Notes: generated from the sequence alone by a model not told the origin. DNA of 64,000 bases from Candidatus Helarchaeota archaeon (GCA_019058315.1 JAHPZH010000004.1:434001-498000), one strand, 5' to 3'; shown: positions 8,729-18,986, counted from the stretch's first letter. Translations and numbers: made by a program.

Positions 8729-9109
8729 TTAATTAATTTTAGTCATTTCAGCGAACAGGTTTTCAAAAATCTTCTCATAATTTTCCTTCTGAAGATTTGA
8801 AAGTATTTGTGCAGCTCCTTTCTTCAAAATTTCTTTAAATTTCAGAGGTTTTTCATTCCTTCTTAATAATAAAGCAATTATATAATTAGGAATAACTACT
8901 TGGTTATCATCTATTCCACTAAAAAAGCTAATAATTTTAGTGTTTATCAGTGTTAAAGAAGCAAAATTCGGTCCTGTAGTATTCATCCGGTGATTTGCGT
9001 ATATATTTGTTAATAATTTAGTAGTTATTTTTAAATTCTTAGGATATTTAGCAACAAGTATTGCACCCGTATCATTATTCCAGGTTATAATCGCTATTCC
9101 TTTAGGCAT
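8729..9109 (-). CDS. Stand-alone longin-like domain protein
   Basis: A 126-residue protein beginning MPKGIAIITWNNDTGAILVA followed by KYPKNL. The pattern (hydrophobic strand, W-N/D, a G, second strand, Y-P) recurs in the proteins at 10912, 18987, 22305 and the C-terminus of 22453, all beside or fused to small GTPases or signalling domains. The predicted order beta-beta, helices, beta strands and a terminal helix fits a longin/roadblock-type fold, but that fold is my inference. I chose the ATG at 9109 because its relatives begin at the same residue; a GTG at 9118 is possible. It lies 56 bp from the longin-Arf-like GTPase gene, so it probably partners it. Confidence 0.7.
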   Translation of the reverse strand: MPKGIAIITWNNDTGAILVAKYPKNLKITTKLLTNIYANHRMNTTGPNFASLTLINTKIISFFSGIDDNQVVIPNYIIALLLRRNEKPLKFKEILKKGAAQILSNLQKENYEKIFENLFAEMTKIN

Positions 9110-9164
9110 TTGGAACACTATAATTTATTTTTATTTATCGTTATTAGATGGAAAAAATTATATC

Positions 9165-10766
9165 TTAAATTTCTTTAATCAAGCTGATTTTTATTTGAGT
9201 AATTTTATACAAGGTTTCTCTTTTTGAGATATTTAACCTTTCAAATTTTTTCTCATAACGCTCTTGAGATATCGTATTTTTTTGATATAGTCTCTCGAGG
9301 GTTGAAAATTGTTTTTTAAGATTATCTAATTCTAGTTCCAGATTCAATATTTTTTTCTCAATATCCTCGTGTTCAATATTTTTATTGATTGGATTTAATG
9401 CATTATTTACTTGCGTTTCTTCTGGTATTTTTCCAGAATCTTTAATATTTTGCTGATTATTTATTGAAAAAGTAGACAAATTTTTTGATTCTTGAATTGT
9501 AGTTGTACACGCAAAATTATTATCATTACTAATCCATGTAGTATTTGGAACAGTAATTGACTGCAGTAGTTCTGCATCCATTGGTTTAATTTTTGCTTTT
9601 AGTTGTGTGATCGTATTTAATTTAGGATTTGACTCTAATTTCACTTTTGGAATTTCTATAACATCAGATAATTGCTTAATTTCATTAGATTTTTCTCTCT
9701 TTTCTTTATTATTTTCTAAATTTTCAGAAATTTTCGATTTTATCCATTTTGCTCTTTCTAAAAACTCATATGCTATTTTAGAATCTCCTAAGTCTATACA
9801 ATTTTTCGCAATTTTTTCAAATATTAAAATAGCAGTTTGGAATTCTTGATTAATTAAAGCATTTTCTGCAGCTTCAACTAATTTATCACGATCTAGTAGT
9901 GGACGTATTAAAGGAGATATTTCTGTAGAGATCCCTAATGTTTGTGCTACTATTTCTATCATTTTTGCACGATTATTTGGGTCAATTGCAATCATACCAT
10001 GTGTATTAATACCTAAAAGGGTTTCAATTTCTTCTGCTGTTAATACATCTGGTAAATCTTGTTTATTTGCAACTACACACAATTTAGCAGTAGGAACCTT
10101 CTCATTTGTTAGTCTTATGAAAAATTTTGATTTTTCAATATTTTTCAGACTAGAATCTGTAATAATTAATACTGCATCAGCATCTTTAACGAACTTTGGC
10201 CAAAGAAACGCAAATTGTTCTTGACCTGCAAAATCCCATAAATTAAAATGCAATTTTCCTATTTTTATTGTATATATATCACCAGTTATAGTCGGGTTAT
10301 GAACTTTCGGTATTTCATCTGCTCTTATTAGCTTCGTAATGGTAGTTTTTCCTACTCCACTAAACCCTACTAAGGCGATTTTTGGTCTTAAATCCTTATG
10401 AATAAGATCTGTAATAGGATTTAATGGTTCAAAAATTGATGGATCAATTGCAGTATCAATGATTTTTCTAGAAAATAATTCTTGAAATTCGTCTTTTAAC
10501 CTTTTTAATTGAGTTTTAATCAACTCATTATTATCCATAGGATCACTTACAAGAACAAACAATAATTTCATTTCTTTAATTGAAGCGTATGAAATTTTAA
10601 ATCCCATTAAATCAGGTAAAATTCCGTCAATTTCATCTGGACTTGACTCAATTGATCTACAGAATGTAAATAAAATAGGAGATAAATTTTCCCATGAAAT
10701 AGCTTTTCCGAATTGCCTCCAATATAATAGGTCTAAACCTCTAAGAATATGTATTTCTCTTAACAT
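9165..10766 (-). CDS. Longin-like domain fused to Arf-like GTPase and coiled coil
   Basis: A 533-residue fusion. Residues 1-105 (MLREIHILRGLDLLYWRQFG, then a long strand/helix set) resemble an SRX/longin-type domain. Residues 128-290 are an Arf/SRbeta-like GTPase: P-loop GFSGVGKT, switch I PTITGD, switch II WDFAGQEQF with the catalytic Gln present, and NKQD as the G4 motif. Residues 300-350 are helical, 360-460 are low complexity, and 465-533 form a coiled coil. The organisation suggests a membrane- or complex-recruiting GTPase carrying its own longin partner. No lipid-attachment motif is visible. It sits upstream of a stand-alone longin-like gene and is divergent from the surface-protein operon. 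Confidence 0.85.
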   Translation of the reverse strand: MLREIHILRGLDLLYWRQFGKAISWENLSPILFTFCRSIESSPDEIDGILPDLMGFKISYASIKEMKLLFVLVSDPMDNNELIKTQLKRLKDEFQELFSRKIIDTAIDPSIFEPLNPITDLIHKDLRPKIALVGFSGVGKTTITKLIRADEIPKVHNPTITGDIYTIKIGKLHFNLWDFAGQEQFAFLWPKFVKDADAVLIITDSSLKNIEKSKFFIRLTNEKVPTAKLCVVANKQDLPDVLTAEEIETLLGINTHGMIAIDPNNRAKMIEIVAQTLGISTEISPLIRPLLDRDKLVEAAENALINQEFQTAILIFEKIAKNCIDLGDSKIAYEFLERAKWIKSKISENLENNKEKREKSNEIKQLSDVIEIPKVKLESNPKLNTITQLKAKIKPMDAELLQSITVPNTTWISNDNNFACTTTIQESKNLSTFSINNQQNIKDSGKIPEETQVNNALNPINKNIEHEDIEKKILNLELELDNLKKQFSTLERLYQKNTISQERYEKKFERLNISKRETLYKITQIKISLIKEI

Positions 10767-10911
10767 AGTGTTAAATCAAATCCATTACTTCTAGCCTTGT
10801 CTTTTATAAATGAAACATTAGTCTTTAATCACTATGTCGGATAGAATTGACATTTCGAATTTAAAAATGATGGATAATTAAACACTATAACTAAAATGAG
10901 GAGTTTATTTA

Positions 10912-12033
10912 ATGCCCATTGGAATGCTTGTTTTTACTTGGGACGACAGAATCGGAGCAGACATAAAAGCGAAAATTCCAAAAGATTTAGAGATACCAGA
11001 ACAGACTATAAAGCAGATTTATTCCTCTCACTTTCTTGAAGAAAGTGGCGGGTTTTTATCCTTAATCATTGGAGCTTTGAATGTAGCAAGTTATTATACG
11101 GGTTCAGAGCTCAGTTATTTCATATCTTTATTATTAACAATAGAAGAAGATCCTGATGATTATGAAGATGCAATAATTGATGCTGCACGATTTATCATAA
11201 CTAATATGGCTAATGAACGATATATAGAGTTATTATCGAATATTTATGAACGAATTTCATTATATCCCTCATTCGAAGAAGAACAAAAGCTTGCACTTGT
11301 TTATATCGATGAAGTAAAACGGTTAATTATTGATAGACTAGTGGAAGATGGCAATGCTACAAAAAATGACCTACTAAATTGGTTAAAAGAAAAATTAAAT
11401 GTTGAATATCTTAATATTGATGGCATTCTTAATTCCTTAGTTAAATTAGGTCTCATAAAAATCGCCTCAGTAAAGGGCTTACCTAGTGAATCTGTATTTT
11501 TAACAAATGATGTTTTTATAACACGTATTCCTCCTGGACACATAATAAAACAAGCAAGAGGTAAAAAAATAAGTGACGCCATGAGATCGGAATTTATTTC
11601 TAATATGAAGGCATATTTTGAAAGGTATAAACCAACATTGGATGATGAAAAAACTATTTCAGAAATAATAGCTGACATCGATACATACACGATCTTGAAT
11701 TTACTAAGATTATCCCCAGTTACCCGAAAGGGGTTAGATAAAGTCAAGAAGAAAGTTAAAAATATCGATTTGTCACTAAAAAAAATTTGGTCAGCAGGCA
11801 TCATTCAAGTATTAAAAGATAAATCAGGTGAGGAATATTTTTTCCTAAAAACAGATATTCGAATAGAAAAATTCTATCCCGAATATATGATTGATATAAT
11901 TCGAACCAGTTTTAATAATCGAACAGTTGCTAACGCTGTATTAATAGAGCATCTAAAAAATCTCAAAGATACCTATGAAACACAATTTAAAATAAAAAAG
12001 AAAAAAAATAAAGAGGAGAAACCAGGTGATTAA
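10912..12033 (+). CDS. Longin-like plus winged-helix protein, first gene of the surface-protein operon
   Basis: A 373-residue protein. Residues 1-115 (MPIGMLVFTWDDRIGADIKA, then IPKDL) are the longin-like module shared with 8729, 18987, 22305 and 22453. Residues about 140-205 look like a winged helix (LIIDRLVEDG, NDLLNWLKEKL, ILNSLVKLGLIKI, a beta hairpin), and residues 255-340 may hold a second degenerate one. The C-terminus is very Lys-rich. GAGGAGT precedes the ATG. The gene ends one base before the start of the surface-protein gene, so the products are probably made together. A role as an adaptor between the receptor-like protein and the GTPases downstream is inferred from context only. 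Confidence 0.75.
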   Translation: MPIGMLVFTWDDRIGADIKAKIPKDLEIPEQTIKQIYSSHFLEESGGFLSLIIGALNVASYYTGSELSYFISLLLTIEEDPDDYEDAIIDAARFIITNMANERYIELLSNIYERISLYPSFEEEQKLALVYIDEVKRLIIDRLVEDGNATKNDLLNWLKEKLNVEYLNIDGILNSLVKLGLIKIASVKGLPSESVFLTNDVFITRIPPGHIIKQARGKKISDAMRSEFISNMKAYFERYKPTLDDEKTISEIIADIDTYTILNLLRLSPVTRKGLDKVKKKVKNIDLSLKKIWSAGIIQVLKDKSGEEYFFLKTDIRIEKFYPEYMIDIIRTSFNNRTVANAVLIEHLKNLKDTYETQFKIKKKKNKEEKPGD

Positions 12034-12034
12034 T

Positions 12035-15000
12035 ATGAAAAGCAGTTCGATTTTTAAAAAAGGACTTCAATTTTGTTTGTTAATTGTATTTATCACTAGT
12101 CTTTTTATAGGTTTACATTCAACAAATCGTGACACAAATATTTTTACAAATACTCCCGAAAATTCCCGACACCCCATGGAATTCACAAATCCAATTACCA
12201 TTTCAAAATCTTTACCTAGAGCAGAGTGGTGGAATACCTCATTTCAATATAGAAAACAAATTAATATTACAAACCAATATGATTATGATTTAAATAATTT
12301 TAAAATATCGTTTCAATTTAATTACAGCCAACTGGTTAGCCTGGGAAAAATGCAAAATGATTTAGAAGATATAAGAATCGTTGAAAACGGAACATTATTA
12401 AGATATTATTATATAAAAAATTCACCCACAGCTGGTTTAGCAACGGTTTGGTTCGAAACAAACGTTTCTGCCACATCTTCATATTATTATTCATATATGT
12501 ATTATGGAAATGATACCGTATCCAAAGCTTTAGACTATTATGATGATGAATATTTTGGAATGTTATGGTATGATTTTGAAGATTATAATTCATCAACAGC
12601 AAGAGATTTGATGGGTAAAAATAATGGGACTATTTTTGATGTAGGAGATCATGTAAATTATGTTACTGGTCATGCAGGAAATTATGCGTTAGATTTTGAT
12701 GATACACAGACCGAAGCTTATATTAGTATTCCTAATGATGCAATAAATGGAATATATAATTTTACCATTTGTTTTTGGGCCACTGCTGGACATAGTGGAG
12801 AATATTTAATTTCGGGCTCATACGCAGGAAATCATAACTATATGTTAATGAGGTCCCCTACAGCAGCAGGTTGGCACTTTTATATCTGGATGAGAAATGG
12901 AACAACTCCCCATATTTATACGGATTTAGTTCGAACAGATGGGCTTATATATTCCAATCCAGGTAATCCCGTTTATATAAGTCCTGGTGGATTAATATGG
13001 GCACAAGAACAAGATTCATTAGGAGGCTCGTTTGATCCAAACCAAGCTTTTTCAGGTTCCATCGATGATATCAAGTTTTTTAACCATGATCTATCCTATA
13101 CAGAATTAATTTGGTTATTTAATAATTATACTTTGGATATTTCACTTTTAGGAGAAGAGGTGGCTAGCACTGAGTTTACAGTATTTGTCAAAGATATTGA
13201 AGGTAATTCCGTTCCTGGAGCGGAGGTTAATATATATAATCAATCTGATATCTTGTATCTTCCTGTATTTGGTTATTTTACGAAAAATACCACCTCAAGT
13301 GGAAGCGTAACTTTTGAGGGTGTTCCATTTGGAATGTATAACATAACCGTTAATTATACTTCTACCGAAGGTTTAACCGAAATTGTTAATATTTCTTTAA
13401 ATGTACAAATGAATGAAGTACAGCAAAATTTTACTATCAACACAATACTTTGGACAATTAATTTTAACATTACTGATATTGATTATCAACCAATGGAAAC
13501 AGGTTGGGTTATAGTAAAGAATTTTACGAGTGGTCAAACAATTTCAAATATAACTGTAAACAGTTCTGGAATAGCAATATTTAGATGGTTAAATCACACG
13601 GTAAATTGGACCGGGTTTACTAATATATATAATGTTATTGGTTATAATTATTCTGTATTTTACAATAATTCATTATATAATGGACATCCGTTATTAGTCA
13701 ATGAAAGTATGGTACCAAATATCATCTATTTTCATCAAAACCTTGTTTTTATAATTACTAATCTAACAACATTAAATTTTTTATTGTATTCTAAAGATAC
13801 ATCTGAAATTTTAAATGGTGCAACTATTTTTATTTTTAGAGATAATAACACAGATAATCATGTTGTAAATTTATCTGCACCATTAGGTATTGCAACTTTT
13901 CGATGGGTTAAAAGAGAAGCACCAGAAAATTATACTATGCGTATTTGGTTTTATTCATATAAAGAATTCAATGTATCTGAATCGTTAGATGATTTAGCAT
14001 ATTTTTATAACTTTACATTAACTGCAAAGAAAAATCTAACTTTTTATGTTGCAGTAAATCCAGCAAACTTTAAAACTGAACTAATTTCAATGAATCCCAG
14101 TCCTCTAATTGTTACATATATAAGCTATGATATAGAATTTTACGTTTTATTTAATATTACATCAAATCCAGGAGGAACAAATGGAACTGCATGGGCAGAT
14201 TCTGTAGTATGGACTCTGAAAAGAGGAACTACAATTCTTAATTCTGGATCCTTTGAAAGGATAGAAAATTCTCAATATGATAGGGGCCTATACTTTCTTA
14301 AATTAAATACAATTGATGAAGGTATTATAGACACTTCAAAAATATATATACTTCAAGTTAGAGCCTCAAAAAGTGGTTTTGGTGAACCTCAAAATCTTTA
14401 TTATACTCTATCTGTAAATGAGCTTCCCACTCAATTTAGCGCTGATAGGAGTCTTGATATTCCAATAGGTAAATATTGGAAACAGAATTTAACTGTGTTG
14501 TTCAACTATCAAGGTGTAATTTTAGAAGAAATTGAAATTCAAGATTCTTATCCAATAATTACTAATCATAGCGGAAGTGTAAACTTAGAGCCATATATTA
14601 CATCCTTTACAAACCATTGGAATTTGACTGGTTTATTTTTTAATTTTTCAGCCATAAATACGTCTTCAGTGTTACTTCAATGGCCTGAATTTATAAAAAT
14701 GAATGTTACATATGGTTCTAATAAGTATGAAGTTATTAATGGAATCAATCCAGGTTTTGGATACGTAAATATAACAAAAGAAAATTTGAATTTGTATCAA
14801 AATTCATATCAATTTGGGGTTGAAGGAAATGGACTAAGCAATTATTCTGTTCAAGTTACTGCATATTTTGAACGATATTTTACTAGTTCTAAAACAATCA
14901 ATTCCAATGATTCAAAAACTCAAGGAACTCTTACGATCGATGGTCCTAATGATTACAGAAATCTTGTGTACATTAAATTTGAGATCTTCGATATCAAAAA

Positions 15001-16903
15001 TACTAGTGATTTCATCGTTAATGCATCCGATGTTCTGATGAACATCACTATCCCTGGATATGGTGATACTTTAAACGTTATGGATACGGGGACTAATGGA
15101 CAAGGTGTCCTTGAATTATCTAATTATACTATTATTCCAATTAATTCTAGGTTTAATTTTACTATTAATAGCACTGAAATGAAAAGTTATTCAATTAATA
15201 TAACATCAGGTTTTGAGTCAACTTTTAAAAAACAAGATAATTTAGAAAGCACACAAACTAGTCAATTCTATACTATATTATACGCAAGTAGCACTATTAA
15301 TGTAACAGAACCAGTTGATTCTTGGAATCTAACAAGACTTTTAATTGAATTTACTAATCTAAATGAAACGTCAATAAACAAGACTTTTTATCCCAGTCAA
15401 GCCAATATGAGTGTATGGCATAATGGAATAAACTACATCGTATTAGATGGCGAAGTAAATGGTTCTGGATATGTAATCATTCCACTTATAAATGAAAATG
15501 GGAATAAGACTTTAGTTTTTACAATAACTACTAATCTTTCAACTTTATTTACATATGATGCACAATTTCAAAGGTCATTTAAATATCAAGAACTCCTACC
15601 CCTCTCAGATGCAGATGTATCTTGGCAATATTCGACACTATCTGGCGATATTTCGGAAATTTCTGCTGGGAACTATAATTTTACTTTAAATACAAGTGTT
15701 TTTTTACCTACATCTGAAACAAAGTTGATTCATATAGTAGCTACTAAAGAATTTTACCAAACAAATTCTAGTTCATATGTTAAACTCATTTTAAATGAGA
15801 GAGTTACTTTATTAAACAGCAGTAGACGTAATTTTTACGAAATTCAATTTTATGCATTACAAAGTGCTTTAATTTCATTTAATTACACAGATGAATTATC
15901 AGGCAACACCTTAAAATCCGATGCTTTGGGAAATGTAAGTGCTACTTTTTCCTGGTATGACTTAAATGATCCAAATAATGTATATAATGGAAATTTGACT
16001 GAAGTTGGTAACTATTTCGTACTTGATTTTGACACCGACTTAAAAAAAATAGGTAAATACGTCATTGCAGTCAATATAAAACGTGATAATTATTCCCAAC
16101 CTACTATATTGCTATTTTTAAGTATCCAACAAAGACCAATAAAAATAAATCTAGTTCCACCAGTTATAACATTACCGCAAAAAACTGCAAGTATGATTTT
16201 TATAACATTAGAAGACGAAATTTCAGGAAATACGCTAACAGGATTTGAAGTTAATTATTTTATTGACGGTATACCTATGGGTTCCTTGATTGATCAAGGG
16301 GATGGTAATTACATGCTTCCTGTTACAGCTGCGACTTTGGCTGTAGGTGGGCATTATATTCTCATATCAATGGAACATGATAATTATACGATGCCTATTT
16401 CAGCAGTAAGTTTAACCGTGACCTATGAACAAATATTTGGAATTGATGCTCCAATTTTTTACACAATAATAATTGCTGTAGCAGTTGTTATCGCTGCGTT
16501 GTCAATTTATACGGCAATAAAATCTGCTAGAATCCCATATGTGATTAAAAAAATCGATGAAACTATAAAATTTATTGAAAAAGGTAAAGATAAAATTAAT
16601 AGTCCGATAATGAAATCAAAAGAACTTATCTTTTTAGAGAAATTTGGCAGTGATTGGCAAGTATTATCCTTAGAACCACCAATAAAACCAATAAAGGTAA
16701 GAGATGAAACAATCGAAGAATTTAAGGATCTCTTATACAGCATGAAAGGTATTAAAATGACAATAAAGGAAATTGAGAATCTTAAATTAAAATTGAGAAA
16801 AATCTCAGAAAATGAAGCCACAATTCTCCTTCAATCTATGGGTATTCCGCCAGATGCTAGCGAAAAACTAATTAAATTAGCAAAAAATAATACACGAGGT
16901 TAA
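12035..16903 (+). CDS. Large single-anchor surface protein with DUF2341/LamG domains and cytoplasmic tail
   Basis: A 1622-residue protein. A signal peptide spans about residues 1-30. A DUF2341-type domain (WWNTSFQYRKQINITNQ) is followed by a LamG/concanavalin-like domain (about 165-370). A series of Ig-like or carboxypeptidase-regulatory-like beta repeats runs to about 1465, with dozens of N-x-S/T sequons. One transmembrane helix (IIIAVAVVIAALSIYTAI) lies near 1474-1495, and a 127-residue charged, helical tail ends the protein. LamG modules commonly bind glycans. The tail puts a signalling segment in the cytosol next to GTPase and longin-like genes on either side. The ATG at 12035 has AGGTGA 5 nt upstream; an in-frame GTG at 12026 overlaps that site. 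Confidence 0.85.
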   Translation: MKSSSIFKKGLQFCLLIVFITSLFIGLHSTNRDTNIFTNTPENSRHPMEFTNPITISKSLPRAEWWNTSFQYRKQINITNQYDYDLNNFKISFQFNYSQLVSLGKMQNDLEDIRIVENGTLLRYYYIKNSPTAGLATVWFETNVSATSSYYYSYMYYGNDTVSKALDYYDDEYFGMLWYDFEDYNSSTARDLMGKNNGTIFDVGDHVNYVTGHAGNYALDFDDTQTEAYISIPNDAINGIYNFTICFWATAGHSGEYLISGSYAGNHNYMLMRSPTAAGWHFYIWMRNGTTPHIYTDLVRTDGLIYSNPGNPVYISPGGLIWAQEQDSLGGSFDPNQAFSGSIDDIKFFNHDLSYTELIWLFNNYTLDISLLGEEVASTEFTVFVKDIEGNSVPGAEVNIYNQSDILYLPVFGYFTKNTTSSGSVTFEGVPFGMYNITVNYTSTEGLTEIVNISLNVQMNEVQQNFTINTILWTINFNITDIDYQPMETGWVIVKNFTSGQTISNITVNSSGIAIFRWLNHTVNWTGFTNIYNVIGYNYSVFYNNSLYNGHPLLVNESMVPNIIYFHQNLVFIITNLTTLNFLLYSKDTSEILNGATIFIFRDNNTDNHVVNLSAPLGIATFRWVKREAPENYTMRIWFYSYKEFNVSESLDDLAYFYNFTLTAKKNLTFYVAVNPANFKTELISMNPSPLIVTYISYDIEFYVLFNITSNPGGTNGTAWADSVVWTLKRGTTILNSGSFERIENSQYDRGLYFLKLNTIDEGIIDTSKIYILQVRASKSGFGEPQNLYYTLSVNELPTQFSADRSLDIPIGKYWKQNLTVLFNYQGVILEEIEIQDSYPIITNHSGSVNLEPYITSFTNHWNLTGLFFNFSAINTSSVLLQWPEFIKMNVTYGSNKYEVINGINPGFGYVNITKENLNLYQNSYQFGVEGNGLSNYSVQVTAYFERYFTSSKTINSNDSKTQGTLTIDGPNDYRNLVYIKFEIFDIKNTSDFIVNASDVLMNITIPGYGDTLNVMDTGTNGQGVLELSNYTIIPINSRFNFTINSTEMKSYSINITSGFESTFKKQDNLESTQTSQFYTILYASSTINVTEPVDSWNLTRLLIEFTNLNETSINKTFYPSQANMSVWHNGINYIVLDGEVNGSGYVIIPLINENGNKTLVFTITTNLSTLFTYDAQFQRSFKYQELLPLSDADVSWQYSTLSGDISEISAGNYNFTLNTSVFLPTSETKLIHIVATKEFYQTNSSSYVKLILNERVTLLNSSRRNFYEIQFYALQSALISFNYTDELSGNTLKSDALGNVSATFSWYDLNDPNNVYNGNLTEVGNYFVLDFDTDLKKIGKYVIAVNIKRDNYSQPTILLFLSIQQRPIKINLVPPVITLPQKTASMIFITLEDEISGNTLTGFEVNYFIDGIPMGSLIDQGDGNYMLPVTAATLAVGGHYILISMEHDNYTMPISAVSLTVTYEQIFGIDAPIFYTIIIAVAVVIAALSIYTAIKSARIPYVIKKIDETIKFIEKGKDKINSPIMKSKELIFLEKFGSDWQVLSLEPPIKPIKVRDETIEEFKDLLYSMKGIKMTIKEIENLKLKLRKISENEATILLQSMGIPPDASEKLIKLAKNNTRG

Positions 16904-16906
16904 TAT

Positions 16907-17449
16907 ATGAGTGAATTTGACTTTTTATTTAAAATTATTATTGTTGGCGATGGTTTAGTAGGTAAGACTGCAATTCTCACACGTTTTATTGAGAATCGAT
17001 TTGAAGAGCACTATGCTATGACAAGAGGAGTGGACTTTGCTACAAAAATTATAAATACTAAAGGATATAAAGTAAATCTTCAAGTTTGGGATACTGGTGG
17101 TCAAGAAATATTCTCCCATATTCGCCCACTTTTTTATAAAGGTGCGGCAGCATCCATTAATGTGTTTGATTTAGCCAATCGTGAGAGTTTTGAAAACCTT
17201 CCTAAATGGATTGAGGAAGTTAAAAAAAAGTGTGGTGATATTCCTTTTATACTTGTTGGTAATAAATCCGACTTATCCAATCGAGCTATGGAAAATAAAG
17301 AAATAAATGATTTCTCTAAAAAAATGGGGATGAATTATCTAGAAACTTCCGCTAAAACTGGAAGTAATGTTTATGACTTATTTACCAAATTAAGTGAAAT
17401 GCTTCTAAATTCCGAAATAATTATATTAAAGAGGAAATCCCGTGATTAA
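16907..17449 (+). CDS. Rab/Ras-like small GTPase
   Basis: A 180-residue single-domain GTPase with all motifs: P-loop GDGLVGKT (about 13-20), switch I T in RGVDF, switch II WDTGGQE with catalytic Gln, NKSDL as G4 and ETSAKTG as G5. The core looks Rab-like, but there is no C-terminal cysteine for prenylation; the end is a Lys/Arg stretch (ILKRKSRD). It starts 3 bp after the surface-protein stop and overlaps the next gene by 8 bp, so receptor-like protein, GTPase and longin-like protein appear translationally coupled. The biochemical activity is nearly certain; the cellular role is inferred from the operon. Confidence 0.93.
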   Translation: MSEFDFLFKIIIVGDGLVGKTAILTRFIENRFEEHYAMTRGVDFATKIINTKGYKVNLQVWDTGGQEIFSHIRPLFYKGAAASINVFDLANRESFENLPKWIEEVKKKCGDIPFILVGNKSDLSNRAMENKEINDFSKKMGMNYLETSAKTGSNVYDLFTKLSEMLLNSEIIILKRKSRD

Positions 17450-17918
17450 TAGCATTCACATTATTTTAAATTCGGGGATACTAATTTTTAATAAATCATT
17501 TAAGGAGGAGGTATCATTTTTTAATTCTAAAGAATTTCTAATATCCGGATTATTTACTGCAATAAAACAATTAGTTCATGAAACATTAAAAGATGATTTG
17601 CAGGAATTAATACTTCAAAATCAAAAAATTTTCTTTACTTTTCATGAAAACTATTTCATCGTTCTTATTACACGATTTGATGCAGATAGTGAAAATATTA
17701 AAGAAATTTTAGCTGAAATAGATCAAAATTTTTCTGAAAAATACGATTTAAGTGATTATAAGGGAAGTATTGATGAATATTTTGATTTTGAACACATTGT
17801 AATTGGTATAATTGAAAAATATAAAACAAAAGAAATGAAATTAGCTGAAATCTATCAAAATATTATTAGTAAAAATATCAAATTATCAAAATTAAAAAAA
17901 AAGAGGTTTAATCAATGA
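17442..17918 (+). CDS. Longin-like small protein between two GTPases
   Basis: A 158-residue protein. The order strand (SIHIILNSGILIFNKSF), helix (EFLISGLFTAIKQLVHETL), strand (LQELILQNQKIFFTFHENYFIVLITRF), helix, and long C-terminal helices is that of a longin or roadblock domain, the platform type that binds Rab and Rag GTPases in eukaryotes. It lacks the W-D-x-x-x-G signature of the other longin-like proteins here, so it is a second type. It overlaps the Rab-like gene by 8 bp and the Rag-like gene by 4 bp. GTG at 17442 follows GAGGA. The fold assignment is by pattern, not by search. Confidence 0.7.
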   Translation: MINSIHIILNSGILIFNKSFKEEVSFFNSKEFLISGLFTAIKQLVHETLKDDLQELILQNQKIFFTFHENYFIVLITRFDADSENIKEILAEIDQNFSEKYDLSDYKGSIDEYFDFEHIVIGIIEKYKTKEMKLAEIYQNIISKNIKLSKLKKKRFNQ

Positions 17919-18871
17919 ATGAAAGTACAAAATTAGCCATTATAGGATTATCAAAAGCTGGTAAAACGTCAATTTATAGGCGTTGTTTTGAAAGACATAA
18001 CCTTAAAGATATTGAACAAACACCTCCAACCATTATGATTGCCCAAAATTTAATTAATCTAGGACATATTTCGAAAGGAATTAGTATATGGGATTTCGGA
18101 GGTCAAAAAACATTTCGAGACGCATATTTGCTTAATCCAGATTATTTTTCTCACACAAAGATAATTCTCTTTGTTGTAGATATATTAGCAAATGGTGATT
18201 TTTCAGAGGAAAAAGAATACTTCAGTTCTATCATAAAAATTTTTGAAGATTTAAAAATTGAAAGAAATCTAGAAAAACCAAAGATTTTTGTATTTTTACA
18301 TAAGTGTGATCCTGATAAAAAAAATAAAAATAATGAGCAAATTGCCAAAAGTATAATAGAAATGTCCCAAATTTTTGGTAGTGAAGTTCCTTATTTTATG
18401 ACTTCGATCTATGATGATTCTGCATGTAGATCATTAAATAATATCTTATTTTTCTCCCTTCCAGAAGAAATTATTAACCAAGTTTTTATGAGAGAATTCT
18501 TTGATGATATTAAAAAGGTAATTTCAGAAAAAATCAAGGAAACTCCTCAGCTCCAAATAACTGAAGTTTCTAAAGTTTTTGGAGATTTATTGGGGAGGAA
18601 ATTGCATGATTTATGGATTAACGCACCTTTAGAAAAAATTGAGGAGGTAGAAAGTAAATCATTAAAATCTATAATAACTGTTAGTGAAAAAGATCATAAT
18701 TACTTTAAAATGAGATGTCCTTATTATAATATTGAAAAAAAATGTTCCGAAGAAGATTGCATAATAGTCCATGGCTTTATTGCCGGAATTTTGACCTCAT
18801 TAAATTTGAGTAAAAGAAGTCTGAATATCAAACGAATTGAAGAAAATGGTGATTGCTATTTTATTTTTTAG
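17915..18871 (+). CDS. Rag/Arf-like GTPase with C-terminal cysteine-cluster domain
   Basis: A 318-residue protein. Residues 1-190 are a GTPase: P-loop GLSKAGKT, switch I TPPT, switch II WDFGGQKTF, and G4 HKCD in place of NKxD. H-K-x-D and the long FGGQ-TF-DAYL segment are typical of eukaryotic Rag/Gtr proteins. Residues 195-318 form a separate domain with C268, C277, C282 and C314 and a GFIAGIL segment, a pattern like the Cys-rich ends of V4R-type ligand domains; metal binding is possible. ATG overlaps the upstream stop by 4 bp. It closes the surface-protein/GTPase operon. Partnership with the longin-like protein is inferred from gene order. Confidence 0.85.
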   Translation: MNESTKLAIIGLSKAGKTSIYRRCFERHNLKDIEQTPPTIMIAQNLINLGHISKGISIWDFGGQKTFRDAYLLNPDYFSHTKIILFVVDILANGDFSEEKEYFSSIIKIFEDLKIERNLEKPKIFVFLHKCDPDKKNKNNEQIAKSIIEMSQIFGSEVPYFMTSIYDDSACRSLNNILFFSLPEEIINQVFMREFFDDIKKVISEKIKETPQLQITEVSKVFGDLLGRKLHDLWINAPLEKIEEVESKSLKSIITVSEKDHNYFKMRCPYYNIEKKCSEEDCIIVHGFIAGILTSLNLSKRSLNIKRIEENGDCYFIF

Positions 18872-18986
18872 TATTTTTACTTTATTTTGTACCTGAAAAT
18901 AAATAAAAAGCTAAAAAAGAGTAGAAATGATTCTATGAATATTTTAAAATAGAATAAAAATAGAATTGATTAAAAAAGGGAGCATT

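Noticed and set aside
12336..12602. Minus-strand 88-residue ORF rich in His/Asn
   Set aside because: It is antisense to the DUF2341 region of the surface protein and has no start signal or recognisable domain.
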